Source: Pseudomonas sp. RIT409
Lineage (GTDB): Bacteria; Pseudomonadota; Gammaproteobacteria; Pseudomonadales; Pseudomonadaceae
Assembly (NCBI RefSeq): GCF_003052515.2
Contig: NZ_QARE02000016.1
Coordinates: forward strand, 1 to 64,000
Reading direction: 5' to 3'
Length of the DNA stretch: 64,000 nt
In this document: one piece after another, positions 25,497 to 33,671 of the stretch
How positions within the stretch are numbered: the stretch's first letter is position 1
How the letters are laid out: every line of letters begins with the position of its first letter
Notes under the pieces: generated by a model
Seen by the model: the letters and a program-made list of their open reading frames with translations, nothing else
Database searches by the model: none
What the model was told of the DNA's origin: nothing
Made by a program: the position numbers and the translations under genes

Positions 25497-25830
25497 CATG
25501 ACCGCCCTGCGCGCTCGGCTGAAATCCGGCGACCACGCCTTCGCCGACACCCTCGCCTTCATCGCCGCGCACTACGACTACCAGCCGCAGGCGTTCACCA
25601 ATGGCCCGGTGGTCAACGCTGCCGGTCAGAACGAAGGCTCTTGCAAGACCCTCGGCCTGGCGCTGCTGGAAGGCTTGAGCGATGAACAGGCTTTGCTGGC
25701 CTTTGGCGAACATTACCGTTCCGTGGTGGCGACGCCGGAAGGCAACGACCATGGCAACATTCGTGCGCTGATGGCACATGGTCTAACCGGTGTGAAGTTC
25801 AGCGCGCAGCCACTCACCCGCAAGGCCTGA
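25489..25830 (+). CDS. HopJ type III effector family protein
   Basis: A protein of 113 residues matching the HopJ family (FADTLAFIAAHYDYQPQAFTNG, AGQNEGSCKTLGLALLEGLS, HGNIRALMAHGL). The family was named after a P. syringae effector candidate but occurs in many bacteria without a type III system, so it is probably a cytoplasmic housekeeping protein of unknown role. The start at 25489 overlaps the end of DUF1244; the open frame extends 36 codons further upstream inside DUF1244 without family similarity, which could cause a wrong start in automatic annotation. Confidence 0.9.
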   Translation: MTDMTALRARLKSGDHAFADTLAFIAAHYDYQPQAFTNGPVVNAAGQNEGSCKTLGLALLEGLSDEQALLAFGEHYRSVVATPEGNDHGNIRALMAHGLTGVKFSAQPLTRKA

Positions 25831-25875
25831 CGACAACGCCGATACTGTTGCAGCTCTGCCTGTCCGCAGACAAAA

Positions 25876-25898
25876 AAACCGGCTCGATGAGCCGGTTT
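25876..25898. terminator. Bidirectional terminator between hopJ-like and trxB
   Basis: AAACCGGCTC/GAGCCGGTTT is a 10-bp perfect stem with a GAT loop and A/T runs on both sides, so it can end both convergent transcripts. Confidence 0.9.
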
Positions 25899-25916
25899 CG
25901 TTTTGCACGGGTACGG

Positions 25917-26879
25917 TCAGAACGAGGCGTTCGCCAAACCGTCCAGATAGCGCTCGACGTCCAGTGCAGCCATGCAACCTGCGCCGGCGGAGGTAATTGC
26001 CTGACGATAGACGTGATCCGCCACATCGCCCGCAGCGAAGACACCTTCGACGCTGGTAGCCGTGGCATTGCCTTCACGGCCGCCGTTGACCACCATGTAA
26101 CCATCCTTCAGCGCCAGTTGGCCCTCGAACAGCGAGGTGTTCGGCGTGTGGCCAATCGCAATGAACACGCCGTCGACCTTCAGTTCGTCGAAGCTGCCGT
26201 CATTGTTCTTCAAGCGAGCGCCTGTCACACCCATACCGTCACCCAGCACTTCGTCCAGCGTTGCGTTGAGCTTGAGTTCGATTTTGCCCTCAGCGACACG
26301 CGCGTGCAGCTTGTCGATCAGAATCTTCTCGGCGCGGAAGGTGTCGCGACGGTGAACCAGGGTGACTTTGCTGGCGATGTTGGCCAAGTACAACGCTTCT
26401 TCCACAGCCGTGTTACCGCCACCGACTACGGCTACCGGCTTGTTGCGGTAGAAAAACCCGTCACAGGTCGCACAGGCCGAGACGCCTTTGCCCATGAACG
26501 CTTCTTCCGACGGCAAGCCCAGGTAGCGAGCGCTGGCGCCCGTGGCGATGATCAGCGCATCACAGGTGTAAGTGCCACTGTCGCCCTTGAGACTGAACGG
26601 CTTGCCGGCCAGATCCACCGCGTTGATGTGGTCGAAGATGATCTCGGTCTCGAAACGCTCTGCGTGCTCGCGCATGCGCTCCATCAATACCGGGCCGGTC
26701 AGCCCATGGGGGTCACCCGGCCAGTTGTCGACTTCAGTGGTAGTGGTCAGCTGACCGCCCGCTTGCATGCCGGTGATCAGCAGAGGTTTGAGGTTGGCGC
26801 GGGCAGCGTAAACCGCAGCACTGTAACCGGCAGGGCCGGAGCCGAGGATAATCACTCGGGAATGACGTACATCAGACAT
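25917..26879 (-). CDS. trxB: Thioredoxin reductase
   Basis: A protein of 320 residues with the FAD-binding GSGPAGYSAAVYA (about 12-24), the redox-active CATC motif in GVSACATCDGFFY (about 132-144), the NADPH-binding GGGNTAVEEA (about 154-163) and the C-terminal FAD segment VFAAGDVADH. It transfers electrons from NADPH to thioredoxin. Pseudomonads often have two trxB genes. This one lies downstream of a 2-Cys peroxiredoxin on the same strand (160 bp apart, with a likely partial terminator between), which suggests a role in peroxide detoxification. Confidence 0.95.
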   Translation of the reverse strand: MSDVRHSRVIILGSGPAGYSAAVYAARANLKPLLITGMQAGGQLTTTTEVDNWPGDPHGLTGPVLMERMREHAERFETEIIFDHINAVDLAGKPFSLKGDSGTYTCDALIIATGASARYLGLPSEEAFMGKGVSACATCDGFFYRNKPVAVVGGGNTAVEEALYLANIASKVTLVHRRDTFRAEKILIDKLHARVAEGKIELKLNATLDEVLGDGMGVTGARLKNNDGSFDELKVDGVFIAIGHTPNTSLFEGQLALKDGYMVVNGGREGNATATSVEGVFAAGDVADHVYRQAITSAGAGCMAALDVERYLDGLANASF

Positions 26880-26999
26880 GACACACTCCTATCGACCGGC
26901 CATCGTTACGGGTGGTCGGAGTTACTGAAATCTGTACCGGCGTACCGGCTGAATAAAAAGGATCGGCGAGTGGCTTCGCACAGCACGCCCGCCCATCCA

Positions 27000-27032
27000 A
27001 AAAATCGTGACGCTGCGGCCTAGACCGCAGCG
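27000..27032 (-). terminator. Probable terminator between peroxiredoxin and trxB
   Basis: CGCTGCGG/CCGCAGCG (27011-27018 and 27025-27032) forms an 8-bp stem just downstream of the peroxiredoxin stop. On the minus strand a T6 run follows a few bases later. It may be partial, lowering trxB expression relative to the peroxiredoxin. Confidence 0.6.
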
Positions 27033-27038
27033 ACCGTG

Positions 27039-27638
27039 TTACAGGCTCTTGGCGTTCTCAGCCAGGTAATCAGCCACGCCCGAAGCGTCAGCCTTCATGC
27101 CTTTCTGGCCTGGACGCCAGCCAGCGGGGCAAACTTCACCGTGCTGTTCGGTGAATTGCAGCGCTTCAACCAGACGTACCATCTCATCAACGTCACGACC
27201 CAATGGCAGGTTGTTCACGACCTGGTGCTGAACCACACCGTTCTGGTCGATCAGGAACGAACCGCGCAACGCAACGCCGTCGTCGTGTTCGATACCGTAA
27301 GCGCGGGTGATCTCGTGCTTGATGTCAGCGACCATGGTGAACTGGACTTGGCCAATGCCGCCCTTTTCTACCGGGGTGTTGCGCCAGGCGGCGTGGGTGA
27401 AATGCGAATCGACGGACACCCCGACCACTTCGACACCCAGTTCGCGGAACTTGGCGACGCGGTTATCGTGGGCGATGATTTCCGACGGGCAAACGAAAGT
27501 GAAGTCCAATGGCCAGAAGAACAGAACGACGTATTTGCCACGCAGCGAAGACAACTGAAAGCTATCGACGATCGAGCCGTCACCCAGGACTGCTGCCGCG
27601 GTGAAATCAGGGGCTTGTTTGTTTACCAGAACGCTCAT
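27039..27638 (-). CDS. Typical 2-Cys peroxiredoxin (AhpC/Prx1 type)
   Basis: A protein of 199 residues with the peroxidatic cysteine in FTFVCPSE (about 48-55) and the resolving cysteine in GEVCPAGW (about 166-173), the arrangement of typical dimeric 2-Cys peroxiredoxins. It reduces peroxides in the cytoplasm with electrons from thioredoxin, here presumably through the neighbouring trxB. GAAGGAG precedes the ATG; an in-frame TTG lies one codon earlier. No OxyR site was recognised upstream. Confidence 0.93.
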   Translation of the reverse strand: MSVLVNKQAPDFTAAAVLGDGSIVDSFQLSSLRGKYVVLFFWPLDFTFVCPSEIIAHDNRVAKFRELGVEVVGVSVDSHFTHAAWRNTPVEKGGIGQVQFTMVADIKHEITRAYGIEHDDGVALRGSFLIDQNGVVQHQVVNNLPLGRDVDEMVRLVEALQFTEQHGEVCPAGWRPGQKGMKADASGVADYLAENAKSL

Positions 27639-27899
27639 CAAAACTCCTTCGAGGTTCAGCGTGAATGGAAATAGGCTTGGAATTTGCCCGCAAGCTTATC
27701 GGGGCGGGGAAGATTAAGGAAATATCGTTTCACAATCCAGTTCATAGACCGCCGCTATTCCGACCGGCCGCTGGGCAAGGTTGCTCAATAGACTCTACCC
27801 TCGCCAGAGTGTTTCGGCGAATGTCGGAGTGCTGAGGCAGCTTCCGTCGCCGTGACAAAGCCGGTATGGTCGGCCGGATTCCCAAGCCTGGAGGCCCAC

Positions 27900-28652
27900 A
27901 TGCCTGCACCCGCCCTGTCTGGCCCGCAATACCTGCGTGAAGGCCTTAAACTGGTTCTCAGCCCTGGGCTACGTCTGTTCGTGCTGTTACCGCTGACCAT
28001 CAACCTGGTGCTGTTCGGCGGCCTGATTTACTTCGCCGGTCACGAATTCAAACTCTGGGTCGATTCATTCATGCCGACGCTGCCCAGTTGGCTGAGCTTT
28101 CTTAATTACATCCTCTGGCCGCTGTTCGTCGCGCTGGTCGTCCTGATGGTGTTTTTTACCTTCACCATGATCGCCAACGTCATCGCCGCGCCGTTCAACG
28201 GCTTCCTTTCGGAAAAAGTGGAAGTCGTGCTCCGCGGCAAGGATGATTTCCCGGCGTTCAGTTGGGGGGAACTGATCGAGATGATCCCCCGTACCTTGAG
28301 CCGGGAAATGCGCAAGCTCGGCTATTTCCTGCCACGCGCCATCGGGCTCTTCATCCTGTCGTGGATCCCCGTGGTCAACATCGTCGCTGCGCCGCTGTGG
28401 CTGATTTTCGGCGTCTGGATGATGGCCATTCAGTACATCGACTACCCCGCCGACAATCACAAGATGAGCTGGCAAGACATGCTCGCCTGGCTGCGCGCCA
28501 AACGTTGGCAGAGCATGAGCTTTGGCGGGATTGTGTACCTGGCGCTGCTGATCCCTGTGGTCAACATTCTGATGATGCCTGCGGCAGTGGCCGGGGCGAC
28601 GATGTTTTGGGTCAGGGAGCGAGGGGCGGAGACGCTGGCAGCCAAGATATGA
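27900..28652 (+). CDS. cysZ: Sulfate transporter CysZ
   Basis: A protein of 250 residues with four or more hydrophobic segments and the CysZ/EI24 blocks PQYLREGLKLVLSPGLRLF at the start and NVIAAPFNGFLSEKVE. CysZ is a sulfate permease that feeds cysteine biosynthesis. The ATG at 27900 follows GGAGG, while the open frame extends 16 codons upstream. It is divergent from the peroxiredoxin gene and is followed by a strong terminator. No cys genes are adjacent. Confidence 0.9.
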   Translation: MPAPALSGPQYLREGLKLVLSPGLRLFVLLPLTINLVLFGGLIYFAGHEFKLWVDSFMPTLPSWLSFLNYILWPLFVALVVLMVFFTFTMIANVIAAPFNGFLSEKVEVVLRGKDDFPAFSWGELIEMIPRTLSREMRKLGYFLPRAIGLFILSWIPVVNIVAAPLWLIFGVWMMAIQYIDYPADNHKMSWQDMLAWLRAKRWQSMSFGGIVYLALLIPVVNILMMPAAVAGATMFWVRERGAETLAAKI

Positions 28653-28654
28653 CT

Positions 28655-28682
28655 AAAAAGGCCTCTAACCGAGGCCTTTTTT
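28655..28682. terminator. Bidirectional terminator after cysZ
   Basis: AAAAAGGCCTC/GAGGCCTTTTT is an 11-bp stem with a TAACC loop (28655-28665 and 28671-28681). Runs of A and T on either side let it serve both cysZ and the convergent membrane protein gene. Confidence 0.9.
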
Positions 28683-28684
28683 GA

Positions 28685-29293
28685 TCACATTTTAGCCAAA
28701 CCGTACGTGTTGGCACCGATCACCAACCATATCAGCAAGCCGATACTGATCCAGATGACATTGCCAACAGTGTAACCGTCATTCGCCAAGCCATTCGGGT
28801 CTACATTCACCCGATTAATGAATCCTTGAACTCTTGAGATGATCAAGGTTTGCAGCACCAGTGCTGCCGTCCCCACCATGAAGTCGAGCCAAAGCAAGTT
28901 CGGCACATCTTCAGCTCCCGCTGGCTTCAGATACAGGCCATAAACGAGTCCAATAAAAAACGGAGAGACTTGCAGGAGAATCAGCATGGCACTGCTCAAT
29001 GCCCAATAACGCATACCCGATTTGTCAAAGTTCTTACATGCCCTATCGACTTTGCAAAACAGTGAGGGAGCATAGAAGAACGCCAAGATCGTACGCGCGG
29101 TAGGCCAGATCGCACGGCCCGAGTGGTTTCCGTAGTTTTTCCAGTTCTGATAAAACCAGTAAACGGTGTAGAGACCATGCGTCAATAGCATCATCACGAT
29201 CAGCTTGCGAGGCGCAACCGTGAAAAACTCGGGCTCATCGTTCGTGGCTGGCTGTAGATCAGCCGCAGGCGGCGTATAAAAAACGTTAGACAC
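28685..29293 (-). CDS. Conserved hypothetical membrane protein
   Basis: A protein of 202 residues with a Pro-rich cytosolic start and five hydrophobic segments (about 30-48, 66-80, 99-118, 133-155, 175-198). The block FFTVAPRKLIVMMLLTHGLY followed by WFYQNWK is the 'KLxxm...T.GlY..YWfY.NWk' pattern common in pseudomonad and other gamma-proteobacterial membrane proteins of unknown function. It starts with GTG preceded by GAGGGA. GC content is lower than its neighbours'. It is monocistronic, ending at the cysZ terminator. Confidence 0.7.
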   Translation of the reverse strand: MSNVFYTPPAADLQPATNDEPEFFTVAPRKLIVMMLLTHGLYTVYWFYQNWKNYGNHSGRAIWPTARTILAFFYAPSLFCKVDRACKNFDKSGMRYWALSSAMLILLQVSPFFIGLVYGLYLKPAGAEDVPNLLWLDFMVGTAALVLQTLIISRVQGFINRVNVDPNGLANDGYTVGNVIWISIGLLIWLVIGANTYGLAKM

Positions 29294-29458
29294 ATCGTTC
29301 CCTCGGTGAGTAAGTGCAGCGCATCCTAGCGGTCAAAACCTGCTTTTAATCACCTCCCAAAAAATCAGGACGGTTCCTACAAAAGTCTTCCGAACATCCC
29401 ACAGCCGAGCTGTTCAACCATGGGCTGGCCCACTCCGGGCGCTCTCATCAGGAGTGTC

Positions 29459-29758
29459 ATGTCTATGGAAATGAATCGTGTCAATACGTCGAACCCGCCT
29501 CAGTTCGTGCTGCTGCAACCGAAACCTCAGCCAGAACCCAACGCGCCTAAGTTCCTGCAGGCGCTCGCCGAAGCAGTGGAAACGGTGACATCCACGACTT
29601 TGAAAGCGGAACCCGCAAACCTGGCAAGACAACTCAAACCTCGTTGCCATCTGGACTTGGTCAGCTTGAACCCTGTGCAGACGAGTTATGTGTCGGAAGC
29701 GGCGGCGCTGGAGCGAGTTGGCAGGTCACGTATTTTGCCGCTCACCGCCGCCGGATAA
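29459..29758 (+). CDS. Small hypothetical protein
   Basis: A frame of 99 codons starting MSMEMNRVN with CAGGAG seven bases before the ATG. The product is Pro/Lys-rich (LLQPKPQPEPNAPKFLQALA) without membrane segments or a recognised motif. GC content and codon usage fit the genome, and the ribosome site is good, but there is no family evidence. A 38-nt palindrome follows 15 nt after the stop and the glycosyltransferase begins 117 nt after it, so it could be a leader gene. Confidence 0.45.
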   Translation: MSMEMNRVNTSNPPQFVLLQPKPQPEPNAPKFLQALAEAVETVTSTTLKAEPANLARQLKPRCHLDLVSLNPVQTSYVSEAAALERVGRSRILPLTAAG

Positions 29759-29773
29759 AGACCGCACCTGTTT

Positions 29774-29811
29774 TTGAACAATGGTGCATAGCGCTATGCG
29801 CCATTGTTCAA
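29774..29811. repeat. 38-nt near-perfect palindrome
   Basis: The 19-nt arms TTGAACAATGGTGCATAGC (29774-29792) and GCTATGCGCCATTGTTCAA (29793-29811) are reverse complements except for one position, a T opposite G, which would still pair as a U-G wobble in RNA. There is no loop. A T5 run precedes it but no T-run follows on either strand, so it is not a standard terminator. Possible roles are an operator for a dimeric repressor, a cruciform, or a hairpin in the glycosyltransferase leader. Confidence 0.85.
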
Positions 29812-29874
29812 CCGTCACAAATCCATCACCCAGACGCCACACAAGGGAAACACTGCCCTCTGAAACTGATTGTC

Positions 29875-31041
29875 ATGATGAAGTCCCTGCACATCACGCT
29901 GATCACTGAAACCTACGCGCCGGAGATCAACGGCGTGGCCAATACGCTGAGCCGATTGTGCGACGGTTTGCGCACGCGCGGGCACCGGGTGGAGGTGATT
30001 CGGCCGCGCCAGAGCGAGGATGAACTGCGGGCGGCCGGGGATGATTTGATGCTATGTCGCGGCTGGCCGATTCCAGGGTATCCCGGCCTGCAATGGGGGC
30101 AGTCGTCGATGCACAAACTGCTGAGGCGCTGGCGGCGCAGTCGGCCGGACGTTCTGTATATCGCGACCGAGGGGCCGCTGGGGCTGTCGGCATTACGGGC
30201 GGCGCGGCGGTTGCGTATTGCTATCGTCAGCGGCTTTCACACGAACTTCCAGCAGTACACGCGCCAGTATGGCCTGGGGTTCATCACCCGCTTGCTCATT
30301 TCTTACCTACGCTGGTTCCACAACCGCTCCAGTGCCACACTGGTCCCGAGTGTCAGTCAGAAAACCGAGCTCGCCCGTCGAGGTTTCGAGCGGTTGGAGC
30401 TGCTGGCGCGGGGTGTCGATTGCCAGCTTTTTCACCCCTCACGACGCTCGAACGATCTGCGTGAAACCTGGGGCATGCAGCCCCACGATACGGTCGTATT
30501 GCATGTCGGGCGCTTGGCGCCGGAGAAGAACTTGGGTCTGCTCAAGACCAGCTTCGACAGCCTCACCGCTGCCTACCCTGATAAGAGGCTCAAACTGGTC
30601 ATCGTGGGCGATGGCCCCAGCCGCATGGAGCTAGAGCACCAATTGCCTGAGGCGGTCTTTTGCGGGGCGCAGCGAGGCGAAGCGTTGGCAGTGCACTATG
30701 CGTCAGGTGATGTGTTTCTGTTCCCCAGTCTCACCGAGACCTTCGGCAACGTGGTACTCGAAGCGCTGGCCTCGGGGCTAGGCGTGGTGGCGTATGACGA
30801 AGCGGCGGCGGCTCAGCACATTCGTCACGGACACAACGGCGCAGTGGCGATGCCGGGCGATGAAGAAGGCTTCATCGATGCGGCGCGCTGGATGCTGGAA
30901 GACGATGAGACGCTGCGACGGGTGCGGTTGAACGCTCGCCAACATGCCAGCCGACAAGGCTGGGCGGGGGTGATCGATGCGTTCGAGGATTACTTGCGCA
31001 CCGCAAGTGAAATGCAGAGCGGGTTGGCGCTGGAGGTGTGA
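29875..31041 (+). CDS. GT4-family glycosyltransferase
   Basis: A protein of 388 residues with GT-B fold: N-terminal acceptor domain starting ITETYAPEINGVANTL (typical of PimB/SQD2/MgtA-like mannosyl or sulfoquinovosyl transferases) and C-terminal nucleotide-sugar domain with LHVGRLAPEKNL (about 205-216), VIVGDGPSR and the E-x7-E motif ETFGNVVLE (about 286-294). It probably adds a sugar from a nucleotide donor to a lipid or phospholipid on the inner face of the membrane. Two adjacent ATGs (29875 and 29878) can serve as start; neither has a strong ribosome site. The donor and acceptor are unknown. Confidence 0.85.
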   Translation: MMKSLHITLITETYAPEINGVANTLSRLCDGLRTRGHRVEVIRPRQSEDELRAAGDDLMLCRGWPIPGYPGLQWGQSSMHKLLRRWRRSRPDVLYIATEGPLGLSALRAARRLRIAIVSGFHTNFQQYTRQYGLGFITRLLISYLRWFHNRSSATLVPSVSQKTELARRGFERLELLARGVDCQLFHPSRRSNDLRETWGMQPHDTVVLHVGRLAPEKNLGLLKTSFDSLTAAYPDKRLKLVIVGDGPSRMELEHQLPEAVFCGAQRGEALAVHYASGDVFLFPSLTETFGNVVLEALASGLGVVAYDEAAAAQHIRHGHNGAVAMPGDEEGFIDAARWMLEDDETLRRVRLNARQHASRQGWAGVIDAFEDYLRTASEMQSGLALEV

Positions 31042-31155
31042 TCCAGCGCGCTGCCCCTGTAGAAGCGGGATCCTTCACGAACGTGTCAGACCCGCTTCAA
31101 CGCCCGCTCACCGCGGGTGACTATCCCCACGCTCAGGTGGCGACAGCTCCGGGAA

Positions 31156-32259
31156 TCACTCGAGCCGGCCCAGCGCATCCCGACTGAACGGGAGGATGTC
31201 CTGCTCACGTCCTTCCCGCACTTTGATGGCCCAGTCCGGGTCAACCAGCAGCGCGCGGCCCACCGCCACCAGGTCGAATTCTTCATCGCCCAGTCGCTTG
31301 AGCAGGTTCTCCAGACTCGCCGGTTTGGCAACTTTGTCGGTATTGACCATGAACTGAAGGAACTCACCATCCAGACCGACACTGCCCACGGTAATCGTCG
31401 GCTTGCCGGTCAGCTTACGCGTCCAACCCGCCAGGTTGAGGTCGGAGCCTTCGAACTCCGGCTCCCAGAAGCGGCGCGTCGAACAGTGGAAAATGTCCAC
31501 ACCTGCGTCCGACAGCGGCTTGAGGAAAGCGTCGAGCGCTTCGGGGGTCTGCACCAGCCGCGCGCTGTAATCCTGCTGCTTCCACTGGGAGTAGCGAAAA
31601 ATGATGGGGAAATCCGGGCCTACGGCCGCGCGCACCGCTTGAATCAACTCGATGGCGAACCGTGAGCGCTGCGCCAGGTCGCCGCCGTATTCATCGGTGC
31701 GCTGGTTGGTCCCCTCCCAGAAGAACTGATCCACGATGTAACCGTGAGCACCGTGAATTTCCACGCCATCCATGCCAATGGCCTTGGCGTCCTTCGCAGC
31801 CTGGGCGAATGCCGCGATGACCTCCGCGATGTCTTGCTTGCTCATGCCATGAACGACTACTTGGCCATCTTTGAGCTTTTCAGTCGGGCCATATGCCGGG
31901 ATGGTCCCATCGGGTTCGGTGCCCAGCCGGCGCACAGCGCCTACGTGCCAGAGTTGCGGAACGATTTTGCCGCCTTCGGCGTGAACCGCCTCGACCACGT
32001 TCTTCCAGCCTGCCAATGCGGCCTCGCCGAAGAATTGCGGCACATTCGGGTAGCCGTTGGAGGCCTTGTGGCCGACGGTTGTGCCCTCGGTGATGATCAA
32101 GCCCACGCCTGCTGCGGCACGACGGCGGTAATACTCGACCACCTTGGAATTGGGCACGCCTCCCGGCGAAAACGAGCGGGTCATGGGCGCCATCACGACG
32201 CGTGTTGGGAGCGCCATGCCACCCATAGTGAAAGGTTTGAACAAGGCTTTGACTGGCAT
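31156..32259 (-). CDS. NADH:flavin oxidoreductase (old yellow enzyme family)
   Basis: A protein of 367 residues, a FMN-dependent TIM-barrel enzyme. It carries the family pattern APMTRSFS near the N-terminus, PQLWHVGA (about 102-109), the substrate-binding HGAHGYIVDQFFWEGTNQRTDEYGG (HGAHG within about 174-198) and an FMN-phosphate segment near LVAVGRALL. These enzymes reduce activated C=C bonds with NAD(P)H. The ATG at 32259 follows GAGGAG, chosen over a start 15 codons earlier. It lies before a REPIN and the peroxidase gene on the same strand. The substrate is unknown; xenobiotic or oxylipin reduction is typical. Confidence 0.9.
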   Translation of the reverse strand: MPVKALFKPFTMGGMALPTRVVMAPMTRSFSPGGVPNSKVVEYYRRRAAAGVGLIITEGTTVGHKASNGYPNVPQFFGEAALAGWKNVVEAVHAEGGKIVPQLWHVGAVRRLGTEPDGTIPAYGPTEKLKDGQVVVHGMSKQDIAEVIAAFAQAAKDAKAIGMDGVEIHGAHGYIVDQFFWEGTNQRTDEYGGDLAQRSRFAIELIQAVRAAVGPDFPIIFRYSQWKQQDYSARLVQTPEALDAFLKPLSDAGVDIFHCSTRRFWEPEFEGSDLNLAGWTRKLTGKPTITVGSVGLDGEFLQFMVNTDKVAKPASLENLLKRLGDEEFDLVAVGRALLVDPDWAIKVREGREQDILPFSRDALGRLE

Positions 32260-32374
32260 TGGAGCTCCTCGGCGGCCGCAAATATGATGAAGGTCATAAA
32301 GCATGAGCCGACGAGACCGCGATGCCTAGCACTATTGATTTGGGTGATTAAGATTCAAAAGCTGATAATCGATC

Positions 32375-32465
32375 TTGTAGGAGCGCGCTTGCCCGCGATT
32401 GCGGTGTGTCAGTTGTTGTGAGTTCAACAGACAGATCGCAATCGCGGGCAAGCGCGCTCCTACAA
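32375..32465. repeat. REPIN: two REP elements in inverted orientation
   Basis: Two perfect 29-nt inverted copies at 32375-32403 and 32437-32465 enclose a 33-nt spacer. The core TAGGAGCGCGCTTGCCCGCG is the Pseudomonas REP type (consensus near TGTAGGAGCGGGCTTGCCCG). It lies between the OYE and peroxidase genes. REPINs are mobilised by RAYT transposases encoded elsewhere. They can act as terminators, mRNA stabilisers or gyrase sites. Confidence 0.92.
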
Positions 32466-32481
32466 AAAGGTGCAACAGAGA

Positions 32482-32964
32482 TCAATGCAGCGCCTTTTCA
32501 ATGGCCTGGATCACGGCGGGGTCATCCGGAGCAGTGCGTGGTGAGAAGCGCGCCAGCACCCGGCCGTCCTGCCCAACGAGAAACTTTTCGAAATTCCAGG
32601 TGATATCGCCTGGGAATTCCGCGCCTTCGCCCGCCAGCATTTGATAAAGCCGGTGGCGATGCGGACCATTGACTTCCAGTTTGTCACCCAAGGGGAACGT
32701 AACGCCGTAGTTCAGCGAGCAGAACTCCCGGATTTCGTCCTGAGTTCCGGGTTCTTGGCCGGCAAATTGGTTGCACGGCAGCCCGAGAACGCTGAAACCG
32801 CGATCTTTGTATTTCTGATAGAGGTTTTCAAGCGCGGCGTATTGTGGCGTGAGGCCGCATTTGGAGGCGACATTGACCACCAGCACCACTTTGCCCTTAA
32901 GGGGCGCGAGAGGCAGCTCCTGACCATCCAGAGCTTTTAATTTCAGGTCGTGAAATATACTCAT
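32482..32964 (-). CDS. Glutathione peroxidase (thiol peroxidase of the GPx family)
   Basis: A protein of 160 residues with the peroxidatic Cys36 in NVASKCGLTPQY, the GPx block GLPCNQFAGQEPG (about 61-73) with Gln, and WNFEKFLV (about 123-130) with Trp and Asn, completing the catalytic tetrad. It reduces hydrogen peroxide and lipid peroxides, usually with thioredoxin in bacteria. The conserved cysteine in the LPCNQF block is the likely resolving one. The upstream region is short; the gene is followed by the REPIN. Confidence 0.93.
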   Translation of the reverse strand: MSIFHDLKLKALDGQELPLAPLKGKVVLVVNVASKCGLTPQYAALENLYQKYKDRGFSVLGLPCNQFAGQEPGTQDEIREFCSLNYGVTFPLGDKLEVNGPHRHRLYQMLAGEGAEFPGDITWNFEKFLVGQDGRVLARFSPRTAPDDPAVIQAIEKALH

Positions 32965-33094
32965 GACGAAACGCCCCCCGCTCTTTGCCTATAACCATCC
33001 ACCGAAAAAGGCGCCCTGTCGGACCGCGAAAACCCATGGATTTTCGCAAAGCCGCGAGGACGCCTGGCCAGCCATTAGAGCTTAGCAGGACAAA

Positions 33095-33580
33095 TCAGTG
33101 GTGATGGCCGCCTTCGCCATGCACATGACCGTGAGCGACCTCTTCCTGGCTGGCGTCGCGAACGGCAACGACCTTGACCTGGAAGTTCAAACGCTGGCCC
33201 GCCAATGGATGGTTGCCGTCCACGGTCACATCATCGCCGTCCAGATCACGGATAGTGACGATCTGCATCTGACCATCGGGCGCCGAGGCGTGGAACTGCA
33301 TGCCGACTTCCAACTCGTCGACGCCTTCGAACATGCTGCGGTTCAGGGTGCTGACCAGCTCTGCGGAGTACTCGCCGTAGGCATCTTCCGGTTCGATAGC
33401 CACTTTCAGCTCGTCGCCGACGTCCTTGCCTTCCAGCGCCTTTTCCAGTCCCGGGATGATATTGCCCGAACCATGCAGGTAAACCAGCGGCGCGCCGCCG
33501 GACGAACTGTCAATGACCTCACCAGCGTCGTTAGTCAGGGTATAGTCGATGGAGACAGCCTTGTTGGCGGCGATCGGCAT
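33095..33580 (-). CDS. slyD: FKBP-type peptidyl-prolyl isomerase SlyD
   Basis: A protein of 161 residues with the SlyD start (AVSIDYTLTNDAGEVIDSS), the FKBP motif YLHGSGNIIPGLEKAL (about 33-48), an inserted-flap domain and a His-rich metal-binding tail (HGHVHGEGGHHH). SlyD catalyses prolyl isomerisation, acts as a chaperone and delivers nickel. The ATG at 33580 is where similarity begins; the frame stays open 63 codons further. It is divergent from the small DUF3565 gene. Confidence 0.95.
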   Translation of the reverse strand: MPIAANKAVSIDYTLTNDAGEVIDSSSGGAPLVYLHGSGNIIPGLEKALEGKDVGDELKVAIEPEDAYGEYSAELVSTLNRSMFEGVDELEVGMQFHASAPDGQMQIVTIRDLDGDDVTVDGNHPLAGQRLNFQVKVVAVRDASQEEVAHGHVHGEGGHHH

Positions 33581-33671
33581 GGGTAAGACCTTTTGCAAAA
33601 AGAGAGATGAGCGACCAAGTCTAACCAAGCCCTCGCGCGAAAGCGAACGCAACTCAGACGGACGGCCCCGA

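Noticed and set aside
25489..25830. HopJ as a sign of a type III effector locus
   Set aside because: The family is widespread in bacteria lacking type III secretion, there is no hrp box or secretion gene nearby, and the gene is coupled to DUF1244.
25848..27023. A 391-codon open frame opposite trxB
   Set aside because: It is antisense to thioredoxin reductase, whose motifs are complete. No ribosome site or family match supports it.
31050..31085. Possible REP fragment after the glycosyltransferase (TGTAGAAGCGGGATC)
   Set aside because: Only part of the REP core is present and there is no inverted partner.
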